The position numbers and the translations under genes were made by a program. Shown here piece after piece: positions 1 to 8,549 of a stretch of 64,000 bases of DNA. Location: the NCBI GenBank assembly GCA_022484565.1, contig JAKVKZ010000002.1:1-64000 (forward strand). The letters run 5' to 3'. Source of the stretch: Muribaculaceae bacterium. GTDB lineage: Bacteria; Bacteroidota; Bacteroidia; Bacteroidales; Muribaculaceae. The number at the start of each line of letters is the position of its first letter. Position 1 is the stretch's first letter. The notes below the pieces were generated by a model. That model searched no databases and was not told the DNA's origin. It worked only from the letters and a program-made list of their open reading frames with translations.

Positions 1-529
1 TTTGCTCGATGAAGCGGCGAACAAGGCGAGGATTGCTGACATCGCCGATTACGGAGGTGAGATTGTCGATGACGATTGCAGCAGCACGATTATCCACAAC
101 CATGCGCTCAATGCCGTCGACGACTTCCTTGCCGAATGGTGCTGGGCCGTAAATTTCGCGCAGATTGACGCGGCGGAAATACGGGCTGAACTTGAACGGC
201 TTCCTGTTGACGGAATAACGGCGGGCGAACTGGGCGATTGAATGCTCAAAATCGAAATAAAGAACATTGCGCTTAAAGCGGTGCGCCACATCATTGCCCA
301 TCTGCACGGCAAGGATGCTCTTGCCAAGGTTAGTGTCGGCGAACAGGCAGGCCATCTCGCCCTCGCGCCACAAGCCCCGCCATAGGTCTGGGGAATCATG
401 AAGCATGAGGCCGACATCGACAGCATTGCCGGCGGGAATGTTCATGTACGGAAGTTCGGTGGAACGGCTGCGGAAAGTCATGCCGCCATCAGCCATTTTC
501 TGCCAAAGATTATCGGATGTTGGGACCAT
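1..529 (-). CDS. RepA-like AAA ATPase, 5' part only
   Basis: This is the first 176 codons of a gene that runs out of the left edge. It starts at the ATG at 529 (MVPTSDNLWQ). The product looks like a RecA-fold ATPase of the RepA/AAA_25 type found in plasmids, phages and integrative elements. A degenerate Walker A (ADTNLGKS) lies near residue 85, and a Walker B-like strand (AAIVIDN) follows about 75 residues later. Such proteins usually act as replicative helicases or primase partners. No partner gene is visible because the window ends. Together with the toxin-antitoxin pair next door it suggests the edge of an acquired element. The family call is made by eye; a DnaB/KaiC-like ATPase is the main alternative. 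Confidence 0.7.
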   Translation of the reverse strand, partial: MVPTSDNLWQKMADGGMTFRSRSTELPYMNIPAGNAVDVGLMLHDSPDLWRGLWREGEMACLFADTNLGKSILAVQMGNDVAHRFKRNVLYFDFEHSIAQFARRYSVNRKPFKFSPYFRRVNLREIYGPAPFGKEVVDGIERMVVDNRAAAIVIDNLTSVIGDVSNPRLVRRFIEQ

Positions 530-662
530 AATATGTTTTTTTGACGCAAAATAGTGAGGGATTGAGGGGAAGATGCAAGGAAAACGGAAAAACAGAAGGA
601 TTTTCGATAAACAAAATACACTCTTTGAAATGCCAATTAAGCCCAAACCTAAATAATCACAA

Positions 663-708
663 AAACCGTATTCCAGTTGTGAAAATGGTAAAATACGGTT
701 TCTTTTAA
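663..708. terminator. Stem-loop between divergent genes
   Basis: A perfect 10-bp inverted repeat (AAACCGTATT at 663-672, AATACGGTTT at 692-701) encloses a 19-nt loop and is followed by CTTTTAAAATTTTG. It could end a leftover transcript or shield the AbiE promoter from read-through. No gene that obviously needs it is seen upstream on the plus strand. Confidence 0.45.
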
Positions 709-725
709 AATTTTGTTGGCAAGAC

Positions 726-763
726 TTTTGCCTTGTCGTAAAAATTATCTATTTTTGCGACAA
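726..763 (+). promoter_or_regulatory. AbiE promoter with overlapping operator
   Basis: A Bacteroidetes-type promoter is visible: TTTTG at 726-730, a 19-nt spacer, then TATTTTTGC at 750-758. An inverted repeat (TTGTCGTAAAAA at 733-744, TTTTTGCGACAA at 752-763) covers the spacer and the -7 box. AbiEi antitoxins are known to repress their own operon by binding inverted repeats at the promoter, so this is the probable autoregulatory site. The predicted transcript start lies just before the ATG at 776. Confidence 0.7.
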
Positions 764-775
764 AATATAATATTT

Positions 776-1390
776 ATGGAAAGTAAAAGCATTGAAAATA
801 AGATAATTGATAATATTAAAAAATGCGGTAGGGGTAAATTTACTTTTGCATCTAATTTTGTGCATTATGGAGAGCAGAAATCCATCAATAAGGCTTTGGA
901 GAGAATAGCAAAAGAAAATATAATTATACGCATTAGCCGTGGGGTGTATTACTATCCGAAAATAGAAAAGGCGCTTGGGCTTGGAGTATTATATCCAACA
1001 TTGGAGGATATTGCAGAAGGCATAGCCAAACGAGACAAGGTTCGAATTGTGCCGACAGGTCAATATGCGCTCAATAGACTTGGCTTTTCCACACAGATAC
1101 CGATGAATATTCAATATCTTACTGATGGTTCCAATCGTAAACTGACTCTTGATAATGGAGCCACAATACAATTTAAACATACATCTCCTAAGAATTTGGC
1201 TTTTAATTCTCACCTTGCAATGCTTTTGACTTTTGCGTTCAAAAGTATTGGAAAAGGACTGATTACAGACGAAATCCTTACTCAGACAAAAGTTTTATTG
1301 GCGAAGGATAAGGAACAGATTGTTAAACAGGACTATAAACTGATGCCTGCGTGGGTGTCATCAATCATAAAATCATTGTATGAAAAGTAA
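776..1390 (+). CDS. Type IV antitoxin, AbiEi-like (DUF6088 type)
   Basis: A 204-residue protein whose N-terminal half looks like a winged helix (GKFTFASNFVHYGEQKSINKALERIAKENIIIRISRGVYYYP), where the recognition helix is followed by the typical S-R-G-V-Y-Y wing of AbiEi antitoxins. In AbiE systems this protein represses the operon and neutralises the nucleotidyltransferase toxin without stable protein contact. The start at 776 (MESKSIENK) is preferred over an in-frame upstream codon at 713 because the promoter lies between them. Its last 11 nt overlap the toxin gene, so the two are translationally coupled. Function follows from the family and the gene pair; the call is confident. Confidence 0.85.
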   Translation: MESKSIENKIIDNIKKCGRGKFTFASNFVHYGEQKSINKALERIAKENIIIRISRGVYYYPKIEKALGLGVLYPTLEDIAEGIAKRDKVRIVPTGQYALNRLGFSTQIPMNIQYLTDGSNRKLTLDNGATIQFKHTSPKNLAFNSHLAMLLTFAFKSIGKGLITDEILTQTKVLLAKDKEQIVKQDYKLMPAWVSSIIKSLYEK

Positions 1391-2393
1391 CTATTTTGCT
1401 TTGACAGCTGAACAACAGCGTATGGTATTAGAGCAGGCTGCGATAAAGAAAGCACTTCCTAAGCAGGCAATAGAGAAGGACATGTGGGTCACTGTCATCT
1501 TGCAAATCGTGTTCAGCTTTCCTTGCTCCGAAAACATTGTATTCAAGGGTGGAACATCGATTAGCAAAGTATGGGGGTTGATTAGCAGATTTTCGGAGGA
1601 CATAGACTTGGCTATTGACAGGGGATTATTTGAGTTTGAAGGAGACTTAACCAAGAGGCAAGTCAAGAAATTGCGTAAAGCATCCTCAATATTTGTCAGG
1701 GATGAACTACTCTCACAACTTGTCGAAGCTGTCAATCAAACTCCATTGAAATATTTATGCTCGGTAGAGGCACAACCAGATGGAGAGGGTGACAGCACAT
1801 ACCCAGAACCTCGATGCATATATGTCCGTTATCGCTCTGCGTTTGAAGATAAATTGGACTACATAGCTCCTGTCGTTAAGATTGAAGCCGGCTCGCGTTC
1901 CTTATTGGAACCTTTTGAGGAAACTAAAATTACAAGTATGACGGAAGATGCTTTACCTAATATTAGTACTACCATTGCTGAAACTATGGTTAGAACAGCC
2001 ATAGCAGAAAAGACTTTTCTTGAAAAATCCTTTCTGCTCCATGAATTATTTTCTGTGAATAGCGATGTGGATGCACGTCGGCGTTCACGTCATATTTATG
2101 ACCTCTACATGATGATGCAGAGAGGAATTGCGGAAAGAGCAATACAAAATAATGAACTGTGGATAACCATTCATCATCATCGTTCCACTTTAACCAGTAT
2201 TCAGGGGGTGGATTATACGCCGGACATTCGTGACCGAATACAACTTGTCCCACCAATTGAATGCCGAGAAAAATGGGAAAAAGATTATGAATATATGAGT
2301 GAATCAATGATTTATGGCAATCATCCTACATTTACTGAACTCATGGAAAGCATGAAGAAACTTGAACAGATGTTTCATAACCGTTGTATGTGA
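1380..2393 (+). CDS. Type IV toxin, AbiEii/AbiGii nucleotidyltransferase
   Basis: A 337-residue protein of the AbiEii/AbiGii family (DUF1814). The nucleotidyltransferase core is visible: GGTS at residues 57-60, then RFSEDIDL with the metal-binding acidic pair D74 and D76. Members transfer nucleotides to targets such as tRNA acceptor ends, which arrests growth, and several protect against phage. The reading frame is intact and the start at 1380 lies inside the antitoxin gene, the usual antitoxin-toxin order. The next gene, mgtA, is convergent and unrelated. The toxin substrate cannot be told from sequence. Confidence 0.88.
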   Translation: MKSNYFALTAEQQRMVLEQAAIKKALPKQAIEKDMWVTVILQIVFSFPCSENIVFKGGTSISKVWGLISRFSEDIDLAIDRGLFEFEGDLTKRQVKKLRKASSIFVRDELLSQLVEAVNQTPLKYLCSVEAQPDGEGDSTYPEPRCIYVRYRSAFEDKLDYIAPVVKIEAGSRSLLEPFEETKITSMTEDALPNISTTIAETMVRTAIAEKTFLEKSFLLHELFSVNSDVDARRRSRHIYDLYMMMQRGIAERAIQNNELWITIHHHRSTLTSIQGVDYTPDIRDRIQLVPPIECREKWEKDYEYMSESMIYGNHPTFTELMESMKKLEQMFHNRCM

Positions 2394-2510
2394 TTGGATA
2401 AAGCGCCTATCGTTTTAGAGGGCGGATATATGGATTCGCCACTACCTCGATGATTTTAAGATAATTGACACGATAGAGTTTATTTGTCTGATTTGAAAAT
2501 GCATCAGATG

Positions 2511-5237
2511 TCACCAATCATTATATTTCTTTATGAACAGACGCTTCACAACTTGTGAGAGCAAACAATAACAGATGAGGATTACCGCTAAAAATGGGAA
2601 ATAGGACATTGGCAATGGCGTCATTTTGAGGGCGGCACCTAATGGAGTAAACGGAATGGCAAGCCCAACAAGCATTATCAGTGAAGTCATTGCAATTACC
2701 GGCTTTGTGGCGCAACTCTGCAGGAATGGAATTTTGCGTGTACGGATGAAGTGTACAATAAGTGTCTGCGAAAGCAAACCTTCGACAAACCAACCCGTCT
2801 GAAACAGACTCTGAAGTGCAGGAACTTTGGCAGCAAAGACGAAATACATCAGCGCGAAAGTGGCATAATCGAAGATTGAGCTAACGGGACCCATGAATAA
2901 CATGAAGCGTGATATGCCTGACACTTTCCAGACCTTTGGCTTGCGAATAAACTCTTCGTCCATTCTGTCCCATGGAATTGCTGTCTGGGAGATGTCGTAG
3001 AGCATATTTTGGGATAATATCTGAATGGGAAGCATGGGCAAAAAAGGCAAGAAAATGCTTGCGCCCAGCATACTAAGCATGTTCCCGAAATTGCTGCTGG
3101 TGGTCATCTTGATATATTTGATGATGTTGCCAAATGTCATTCGGCCGTATTCCACACCGGTGCGCAGAATGTTGAGGTCCTTTTCCAACAAGATGATGTC
3201 GGCGCTTTCCTTTGCAATGTCGACGGCAGTGTCAACGGATATGCCCACGTCGGCAGCCTTCAGAGCAGCAGCATCATTGATGCCGTCGCCCATGAAGCCA
3301 ACAGTGCGTCCTTTGCTTTGAAGCACTGTGACGATACGTGATTTCTGCATTGGACTTAATTTGGCGAATATTGCGATGTCGTCAACTTTATTAGCGAGTT
3401 CAGCATCACTCATTTCCTCAATTTCATTGCCAAGTAATATCTTATCGAAAGGAATGCCTACATCCCTGCAAATCTTTTTGGTCACAATATCGTTGTCGCC
3501 GGTGAGAACCTTGACGTTAACTCCCAATTGCTGAAGCGATTCAATCGCAGTGTTAGCTGATGGTTTGGCAGGGTCGAGAAATCCAACGAAGCCAGCCATA
3601 ATCATATCTTGCTCGTCATCGCAAGAATAAGCGAGATTGTGATTGTCGAGCATCTTTACAGCCACGATGAGCACACGTAATCCCTCTTTATTGAGTTCCC
3701 TCGACATATTGAGAATGCGTTCTCTGATATTGTCGTCCATCGGGACCACTTGGTCAGTATCGATTTGCAATTGTCTGTCATCACCAGGGTCATAAGCGCG
3801 TGAACACACATGCAACATCTCTTCCACAGCACCTTTGCATATCAGCAGATGACTGCCGTTAGTACGCTGCAGAACAATTGACATGCGTCGGCGCTGAAAA
3901 TCGAAAGGGATTTCGTCAATTTTCTTATATGCTTCATCAGCATTCAGTGAATCATGCAGTTCCACATGCTCCAGAATAGCTAAGTCGAGCAAACTTTTGA
4001 GACCAGTCTGATGATAGCTGTTAAGATAAGTCCACTTCAGAACTTCCTCATCCGACTCTCCAAGGATGTTAAGATGACGTTCCAGAACGACCTTATCAAT
4101 TGTGAGTGTGCCAGTCTTATCGGTGCAGAGCGTGTCCATGGCACCAATGTTCTGAATAGCATTCAGGCGTTTGAATATTACCTTGTGCTTGCTCATGCTG
4201 ACTGCACCTTTCGCAAGATTTGCCGTGACAATCATCGGAAGCATCTCAGGCGTGAGGCCGACGGCAATGGCAACAGCGAAAAGAAGAGCGTCGAGCCAAT
4301 TCCCCTTGATGAAGCCATTGATGAGGAATACCACCGGCACCATTACAATCATAAACGTAATAAGCAGGTAGCTAACTTTTTTCAGTCCTTTATCGAAACT
4401 CGTTTCGGCACGTTTCCCAGAGATTGTTTTGCTAAGAGAGCCAAAATATGTTCGTTCACCAGTGGTGACGGCTACAGCAATGGCAGTACCGCTCACCACG
4501 TTAGTGCCCATAAAGCAGATGTTTTGCAACTCAATGACCTGACGTTTCCCAATTGCATCTTTGTCAACAGCATCTTGTGTTTTCTCAACCGGCAGAGATT
4601 CACCAGTCAATGCCGATTGCACAACGAATAAGTCTTTTGCTTGAATTATGCGGCAGTCGGCGGGAATCATGTCGCCTGCCGATAAATATATTATGTCGCC
4701 CGGCACAATATCGTGAATGTCGATTTCAGATCTCGCACCGTTGCGCATCACAGAGGCTGTGGTCTCCACCATTTCCTTTAGACGTCGTGCCGCATTGCTG
4801 CTTCGATATTCCTGAACGAATTTCAGCACTACACTTACAGTTACCATCACCACAACCACGATAACGGTGGAGTAGTCGCGGTCGTCCACTTTCGGTATCC
4901 ACACGTCGATAATGGCAGATACGATAGCGATGAAAATCAAAATGCCGATAAAAGGATTGACAAAGGCGTTGACAAGTTGCTTGAACCATGAATCTTCTTT
5001 TTCATGCCTCACCTCGTTGCGACCGAATTCCTTAATGCGCTCTTCGGCCTGCTCATCATCTATACCATGCAGGGATGTGCTTAAAAGTCGGAAAAGATTG
5101 ATTTGTGCTGCGCTACTTGCTTCTCTCAGCAATGCCACGCTGCTTTTGAAACCGTTAGATGATTTCAGTCTGGATTTGTTTTGCCATTTCATGATCGCTT
5201 CCTCCCATGTTTTAATGATGAGACAGGAGAAAGCCAT
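2511..5237 (-). CDS. mgtA: Magnesium-translocating P-type ATPase
   Basis: A 908-residue P3B-type ATPase that imports Mg2+ across the inner membrane. All P-type signatures are present: PGDIIYLSAGD in the actuator region, the ALTGES dephosphorylation motif, CTDKTGTLT with the phosphorylated aspartate D373, and GDGINDAAAL in the hinge. The C-terminal membrane block has SQNMLYDISQTAIPWDRMDEE, which is characteristic of MgtA/MgtB rather than Ca2+ pumps. The annotated start is 5237, but the ATG at 5192 (MKWQNKSR) may be the true one, since the extra 15 residues are not part of the family. I saw no Mg2+ riboswitch in the leader. Confidence 0.93.
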   Translation of the reverse strand: MAFSCLIIKTWEEAIMKWQNKSRLKSSNGFKSSVALLREASSAAQINLFRLLSTSLHGIDDEQAEERIKEFGRNEVRHEKEDSWFKQLVNAFVNPFIGILIFIAIVSAIIDVWIPKVDDRDYSTVIVVVVMVTVSVVLKFVQEYRSSNAARRLKEMVETTASVMRNGARSEIDIHDIVPGDIIYLSAGDMIPADCRIIQAKDLFVVQSALTGESLPVEKTQDAVDKDAIGKRQVIELQNICFMGTNVVSGTAIAVAVTTGERTYFGSLSKTISGKRAETSFDKGLKKVSYLLITFMIVMVPVVFLINGFIKGNWLDALLFAVAIAVGLTPEMLPMIVTANLAKGAVSMSKHKVIFKRLNAIQNIGAMDTLCTDKTGTLTIDKVVLERHLNILGESDEEVLKWTYLNSYHQTGLKSLLDLAILEHVELHDSLNADEAYKKIDEIPFDFQRRRMSIVLQRTNGSHLLICKGAVEEMLHVCSRAYDPGDDRQLQIDTDQVVPMDDNIRERILNMSRELNKEGLRVLIVAVKMLDNHNLAYSCDDEQDMIMAGFVGFLDPAKPSANTAIESLQQLGVNVKVLTGDNDIVTKKICRDVGIPFDKILLGNEIEEMSDAELANKVDDIAIFAKLSPMQKSRIVTVLQSKGRTVGFMGDGINDAAALKAADVGISVDTAVDIAKESADIILLEKDLNILRTGVEYGRMTFGNIIKYIKMTTSSNFGNMLSMLGASIFLPFLPMLPIQILSQNMLYDISQTAIPWDRMDEEFIRKPKVWKVSGISRFMLFMGPVSSIFDYATFALMYFVFAAKVPALQSLFQTGWFVEGLLSQTLIVHFIRTRKIPFLQSCATKPVIAMTSLIMLVGLAIPFTPLGAALKMTPLPMSYFPFLAVILICYCLLSQVVKRLFIKKYNDW

Positions 5238-5580
5238 TTTTTAATTCAGGTTAAGTCCTGTCGACACTAATCGTTAATATTTTACAGCCTGATAGGTCGT
5301 CCATATAGAACAAAATAATTTTAAATCGGCGCGAAGATAATTCGTTTTGATAATAAAACGACAATGAAGTGGTAAAAAATAAGGTAGATTAGAATAATTT
5401 AATAGGAATAGGGGAAACCGACTTTAGCTGAAGAAATTAAGTTAAAAAACAAAAAACGCTGGGGAGGGAATTTTACTTTTGATGGGAAATTTCTTCAAAG
5501 AGATGAAGCAAGTGAAAATTGACACTGCTTCGGAATTGAATTATATAAAGTAAAAAAGTAAGGATTAAAATTTCAAGAAA
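5238..5580. other. Divergent intergenic region, mgtA / Met-rich protein
   Basis: About 340 bp with no gene. A 7-bp perfect inverted repeat (TCGTTTT at 5342-5348, AAAACGA at 5355-5361) sits about 100 bp upstream of mgtA and could be an operator. A -7-like box (TACTTTTG, 5474-5481) precedes the 5581 gene at a suitable distance, without a clear -33 element. No riboswitch or terminator was recognised. Confidence 0.4.
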
Positions 5581-6090
5581 ATGAAAAAGTATTTGTTTTT
5601 AGCCGTGGCCATCTTGATGATGACGGGCAACACGATGACAGCACAAACAGAAAATGTGCCTGAACAAAGGAAAGCACCTCAAACTGAAGAGCAAATGATT
5701 CAAAAGAGAACGGAGCGAATGGCAAAAATGCTGATGCTTGACGACGCAACTTCGGCAAAGTTCGCTACGGTGTACGGCGACTATCTGAAAGAAAAGATGG
5801 AGTGCAGGAAAGACGGAAAAGAAATGCGCGGACAGGACGGAATGAAAATGGTGAACAAGAGCGATGCAGAAATTGACGAGATGATAAAGAATCAATTCGC
5901 CCAAGGACACAAGATGATAAACATCAATGAAAAGTATTTCCCGAAATTCCGCCAGATACTTACCGCACAACAAGTGCTTAAACTATTCCAAAGCGAAAGA
6001 GGAATGAAAGGAAACATGAAAGGTAATGCAGGGAAAGGCCACAAAGGAGGAATGCCGAACGGCAATATGCGCCAACAAGGCAACGCATAA
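5581..6090 (+). CDS. Small exported Met-rich protein (CpxP/Spy- or DUF4890-like)
   Basis: A 169-residue protein with a clear signal peptide (MKKYLFLAVAILMMTGNTMTAQ). The mature part is helical and charged: EQMIQKRTERMAKMLMLDDATSAKFATVYGDYLKE resembles the repeating helices of CpxP/Spy-like periplasmic proteins and of the DUF4890 proteins of Bacteroidetes. The C-terminal 30 residues are low-complexity (G, K, M, N, Q). Met richness could mean metal or oxidant handling, but that is inference. It stands alone between mgtA and the SRP RNA. Confidence 0.6.
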   Translation: MKKYLFLAVAILMMTGNTMTAQTENVPEQRKAPQTEEQMIQKRTERMAKMLMLDDATSAKFATVYGDYLKEKMECRKDGKEMRGQDGMKMVNKSDAEIDEMIKNQFAQGHKMININEKYFPKFRQILTAQQVLKLFQSERGMKGNMKGNAGKGHKGGMPNGNMRQQGNA

Positions 6091-6209
6091 AAATGGCAAA
6101 GAATAGTTGAGGGCGATTTTCGAAAGAAAGTTGCCCTTAATTGTGTCAAGTTAACTTTTTGGAATGCAACGTCATAGGAAAGGGTGAGAAAAAATCATTG
6201 AAAATAGAC

Positions 6210-6240
6210 TTGACAAATCAGAAATAATGACTACCTTTGC
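6210..6240 (+). promoter_or_regulatory. Promoter of the SRP RNA
   Basis: TTGAC at 6210-6214, 19 nt between TTG and the -7 box, and TACCTTTGC at 6232-6240. The RNA begins about 5 nt downstream. This is one of the cleanest Bacteroidetes promoters in the window and may also drive the tRNA and the gene after it. Confidence 0.75.
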
Positions 6241-6244
6241 AGTC

Positions 6245-6340
6245 GGGTAAGTCCTACACGGCATGCTCCCTGTGAATCCCCCAGGTCTTGACCGAAGCAA
6301 GGGTAGTAGGTTGTAGCGGCGCGATGTAGTAAGCTTACCC
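6245..6340 (+). ncRNA. ffs: Signal recognition particle RNA, small bacterial type
   Basis: A 96-nt RNA closed by a perfect terminal helix (GGGTAAG at 6245, CTTACCC ending at 6340). The apical part holds the conserved SRP domain IV: CCCCAGGTC, a short loop, then ACCGAAGCAAGGG, with the asymmetric-loop bases that bind Ffh M domain. The RNA forms the SRP with Ffh and targets nascent membrane proteins; its receptor gene ftsY is also in this window (30289-31245). The tRNA starts 7 nt downstream. Confidence 0.85.
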
Positions 6341-6347
6341 TCTTTTT

Positions 6348-6421
6348 GCCTCTTTAGCTCAGTTGGCCAGAGCACGTGATTTGTAATCTCGGGGTCGTTG
6401 GTTCGAATCCGACAAGAGGCT
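6348..6421 (+). tRNA. tRNA-Thr (anticodon TGT)
   Basis: A full cloverleaf can be drawn: acceptor GCCTCTT/AAGAGGC, D stem GCTC/GAGC, anticodon loop TTTGTAA with TGT at 6382-6384, T stem GTTGG/CCGAC around TTCGAAT, discriminator T at 6421. The anticodon stem CGTGA/TCTCG carries one T-T mismatch. CCA is not encoded. It follows the SRP RNA by 7 nt, so both are probably processed from one transcript. Confidence 0.95.
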
Positions 6422-6452
6422 CAAAAATAAATCATTCAAGACGAAGAGAGCC

Positions 6453-7715
6453 ATGAATGAAACAAAATCCATAATTTTTTTGCGGGAGAAGTGGGAGAAA
6501 TTCCTCGAATGTGACGTGAAGTGGCATTTGGTACTGATAACAGGCATAACTGTGCTGCTATTCATCGCTGAATTCATTGCCCACGGCAGCGTGATGCGGC
6601 TTGATGCCGACACCCAAAGCTACTACTGGGACGGAGAATCGGTGATGAACGGGATATTTCCATTTTTGCGGACACCAGTATATCCCGCGCTGTTGTATGG
6701 GCTGGTAAGCATATTCGGAAAATTCGGGATATATGCCCTTTCACTGGTGCAACTTGCAGCATTGCTAACGGCAGAAATATGCATCTATAAGGCCGTGAGA
6801 ATTGCGACAAAAAAGGCGTGGATATCGCTGGCGTGCGCCATAGCTTTCGGGTGGAGATTCAAGACGGTGCTGCTGACGATGATAGTGATGACAGAATCAC
6901 TTGCAATTTCAGCAGTGGCGATACTGATTTATTTTATTGTGAAGGCTGTGACCGCCGAAGATTCTTGGAAATACTGCATAGCAATCGGGCTATTGACGGC
7001 ATTGATGCTGATGCTGCGCCCATTCTTCATCTGCCTTACGCCGGCAGTGGCCGTAACGCTGATTTACTGCGCATGGAAAGGGAACGGCAGGGCAAGAACT
7101 GCTGCGGCAGTGGCCGCAGTGCTGGCAATAGCTCCGTACATTGGCTATTGCGCCATATTCAAGAGTAATTATGGAGTGTTCACCACAAGTTCGGTGGGCG
7201 TGAGCAATACGGCATCGTCGCTGCACGACATGGACCAGAGCCTTCCCCTTGACTACGACTGGGAGCATGATTTTCAAAAGATAAATGCCCAAAACGGCAA
7301 GATTGTGCATGAGCGTTTCGGCGAATATGCCAAGATGAAACTGTCGCTATTTTCAAATTCAGCCTTCGGCACATATAAATATTTCCCCGAATGGAATAAA
7401 TATCCGCTAAACGACAATGACCGATTTGAGCCTAAAATGCTGCTGCTTACACTGCTGACGATAGCATACATGTGGCTGACAATAATGGATATGAAACGTA
7501 AAGAATGGGATGTGGCGACCGTAAGAACCGCAATAGCAATTTCAGCCGTGGCGATAACATTCACTGCATTCGTGGGGGCTGAAAGTCAGTTCAGCAGAAT
7601 AATGATGCCAAGCTATCCTGTGGCGATAGCGATGATGGCAGGATTGCTGAAAGAAATGACGTGCAAGAAGAAATCAAGGGATGACAAGCCGGACAGAGCC
7701 GATGCAGTAAGATGA
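6453..7715 (+). CDS. Multi-pass membrane protein, GT-C glycosyltransferase-like (copy 1)
   Basis: A 420-residue protein with about ten hydrophobic segments, the first at residues 25-45. After it comes a short loop with acidic residues (RLDADTQSYYWDGE) and the motif NGIFPFLRTPVYP. This layout resembles GT-C enzymes (ArnT/PMT type), which use lipid-linked sugars at the periplasmic face and keep catalytic acids in the first loop. It is a paralog of the genes at 10216 and 12150, with the same block SNYGVFTTSSV. No promoter is visible between the tRNA and its ATG, so it may be read from the SRP RNA promoter. Its last 42 nt overlap the convergent FISUMP gene. The substrate is unknown. Confidence 0.65.
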   Translation: MNETKSIIFLREKWEKFLECDVKWHLVLITGITVLLFIAEFIAHGSVMRLDADTQSYYWDGESVMNGIFPFLRTPVYPALLYGLVSIFGKFGIYALSLVQLAALLTAEICIYKAVRIATKKAWISLACAIAFGWRFKTVLLTMIVMTESLAISAVAILIYFIVKAVTAEDSWKYCIAIGLLTALMLMLRPFFICLTPAVAVTLIYCAWKGNGRARTAAAVAAVLAIAPYIGYCAIFKSNYGVFTTSSVGVSNTASSLHDMDQSLPLDYDWEHDFQKINAQNGKIVHERFGEYAKMKLSLFSNSAFGTYKYFPEWNKYPLNDNDRFEPKMLLLTLLTIAYMWLTIMDMKRKEWDVATVRTAIAISAVAITFTAFVGAESQFSRIMMPSYPVAIAMMAGLLKEMTCKKKSRDDKPDRADAVR

Positions 7716-8327
7716 CAGATGGCGGTCGGAAAAGTCGAAAAACATGAGATTGTCGCTGTGAATCACACTATTTGAGTTGGAAACATGATAGTTCCCGAAT
7801 TTCCATTGAGCGCGGGAAGATGAAGAATCATCGAAGCAATTTGCAGGCAGGAAGATGCTGTTGCCGTTAGGTCCAGTGACCTTGCAGCCCTCGATGCCGC
7901 CAAGCGACACCCATTGCCAAGAACATTCGTGTTCAAGCGCATAGGCCTCCTCGACCGACGGAAGACGCCATTGGCTGCCATAGCCAGCCGATTTCATGTC
8001 GCTGGAGAGAGAAACAAGCAACTTTTTAGGATTACGGCTGACAGCCGAAGGAAAATCATTCTTGACGCGGGTGGAGCCAGTGTAATAAAAGCCATAACCC
8101 TGCGGCGAATCACTGCCGAGATTGGAAACAGCCCATTTCACACCAATTCCAAGGTCTACAGCCTTGCCGCCATAAGTGCTGATGCCAGCAGATACGTCGG
8201 AAATGGCAATTGAAGCAGTGCGGGAAGCCTTGCGGCAACAAACAACAAGCACAACTGCGGCAACGGCAAGCATCGCCACAATCCAAGCCCATAGAGGAAT
8301 CCTATGAATGACAGAGCGGAAATTCAT
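7674..8327 (-). CDS. FISUMP-domain membrane-anchored protein (copy 1)
   Basis: About 217 residues: a single N-terminal membrane segment (HRIPLWAWIVAMLAVAAVVLV) and an extracytoplasmic domain with the hallmarks of the Fibrobacter succinogenes major paralogous (FISUMP) family: LGIGVKWAVSNLG, WRLPSVEEAYALE and VTGPNGNSIFLPA. The domain is related in fold to C-type lectin/FGE-like modules; its role is unknown. The start at 8327 is chosen because a promoter lies directly upstream of it; an in-frame codon at 8423 would lie upstream of that promoter. It overlaps the convergent gene by 42 nt. Paralogs are at 11430, 13354 and 58584. Confidence 0.75.
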   Translation of the reverse strand: MNFRSVIHRIPLWAWIVAMLAVAAVVLVVCCRKASRTASIAISDVSAGISTYGGKAVDLGIGVKWAVSNLGSDSPQGYGFYYTGSTRVKNDFPSAVSRNPKKLLVSLSSDMKSAGYGSQWRLPSVEEAYALEHECSWQWVSLGGIEGCKVTGPNGNSIFLPANCFDDSSSSRAQWKFGNYHVSNSNSVIHSDNLMFFDFSDRHLSSYCIGSVRLVIP

Positions 8328-8331
8328 TGCT

Positions 8332-8363
8332 GCAAATGTAGTGAAAAACGGCAGCAACATCAA
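8332..8363 (-). promoter_or_regulatory. Promoter giving a near-leaderless FISUMP1 mRNA
   Basis: On the minus strand TTTG ends at 8361, a 20-nt spacer follows, and TACATTTGC occupies 8340-8332. The ATG begins only 4 nt after the -7 box, so transcription should start at or next to the start codon. Confidence 0.65.
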
Positions 8364-8460
8364 ACTTTTGAAAAATATATGTGCAAGCCACGGGAGGTGA
8401 AAAAAGATAAAGAGCAAAAACAACTATTTTTGGGATAATGCCGATTAAAACGGCAACACG

Positions 8461-8492
8461 TTGGCATTTTCACGGAAAATGAGTACTTTTGT
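8461..8492 (+). promoter_or_regulatory. Promoter of the FAD oxidoreductase gene
   Basis: TTGG begins at 8461; a 20-nt spacer separates TTG from TACTTTTGT at 8484-8492. The leader to the TTG start codon at 8550 would be about 50 nt. Confidence 0.65.
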
Positions 8493-8549
8493 CAAAATAA
8501 AGCGTGAGGCAAAACAACTTGCCGCAAAAAAATTGACAAATCAATTACC

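Noticed and set aside
5238..5420. Mg2+ riboswitch (M-box) in the mgtA leader
   Set aside because: I could not find the conserved M-box helices; only a short palindrome is present.
6348..6421. tRNA-Thr as an attachment site of an integrative element
   Set aside because: No integrase and no direct repeat of the tRNA 3' end was seen nearby, and the flanking genes are ordinary.
7674..8423. Longer FISUMP1 starting at 8423
   Set aside because: The extra 32 residues do not align with copies 2 and 3 and lie upstream of the predicted promoter.
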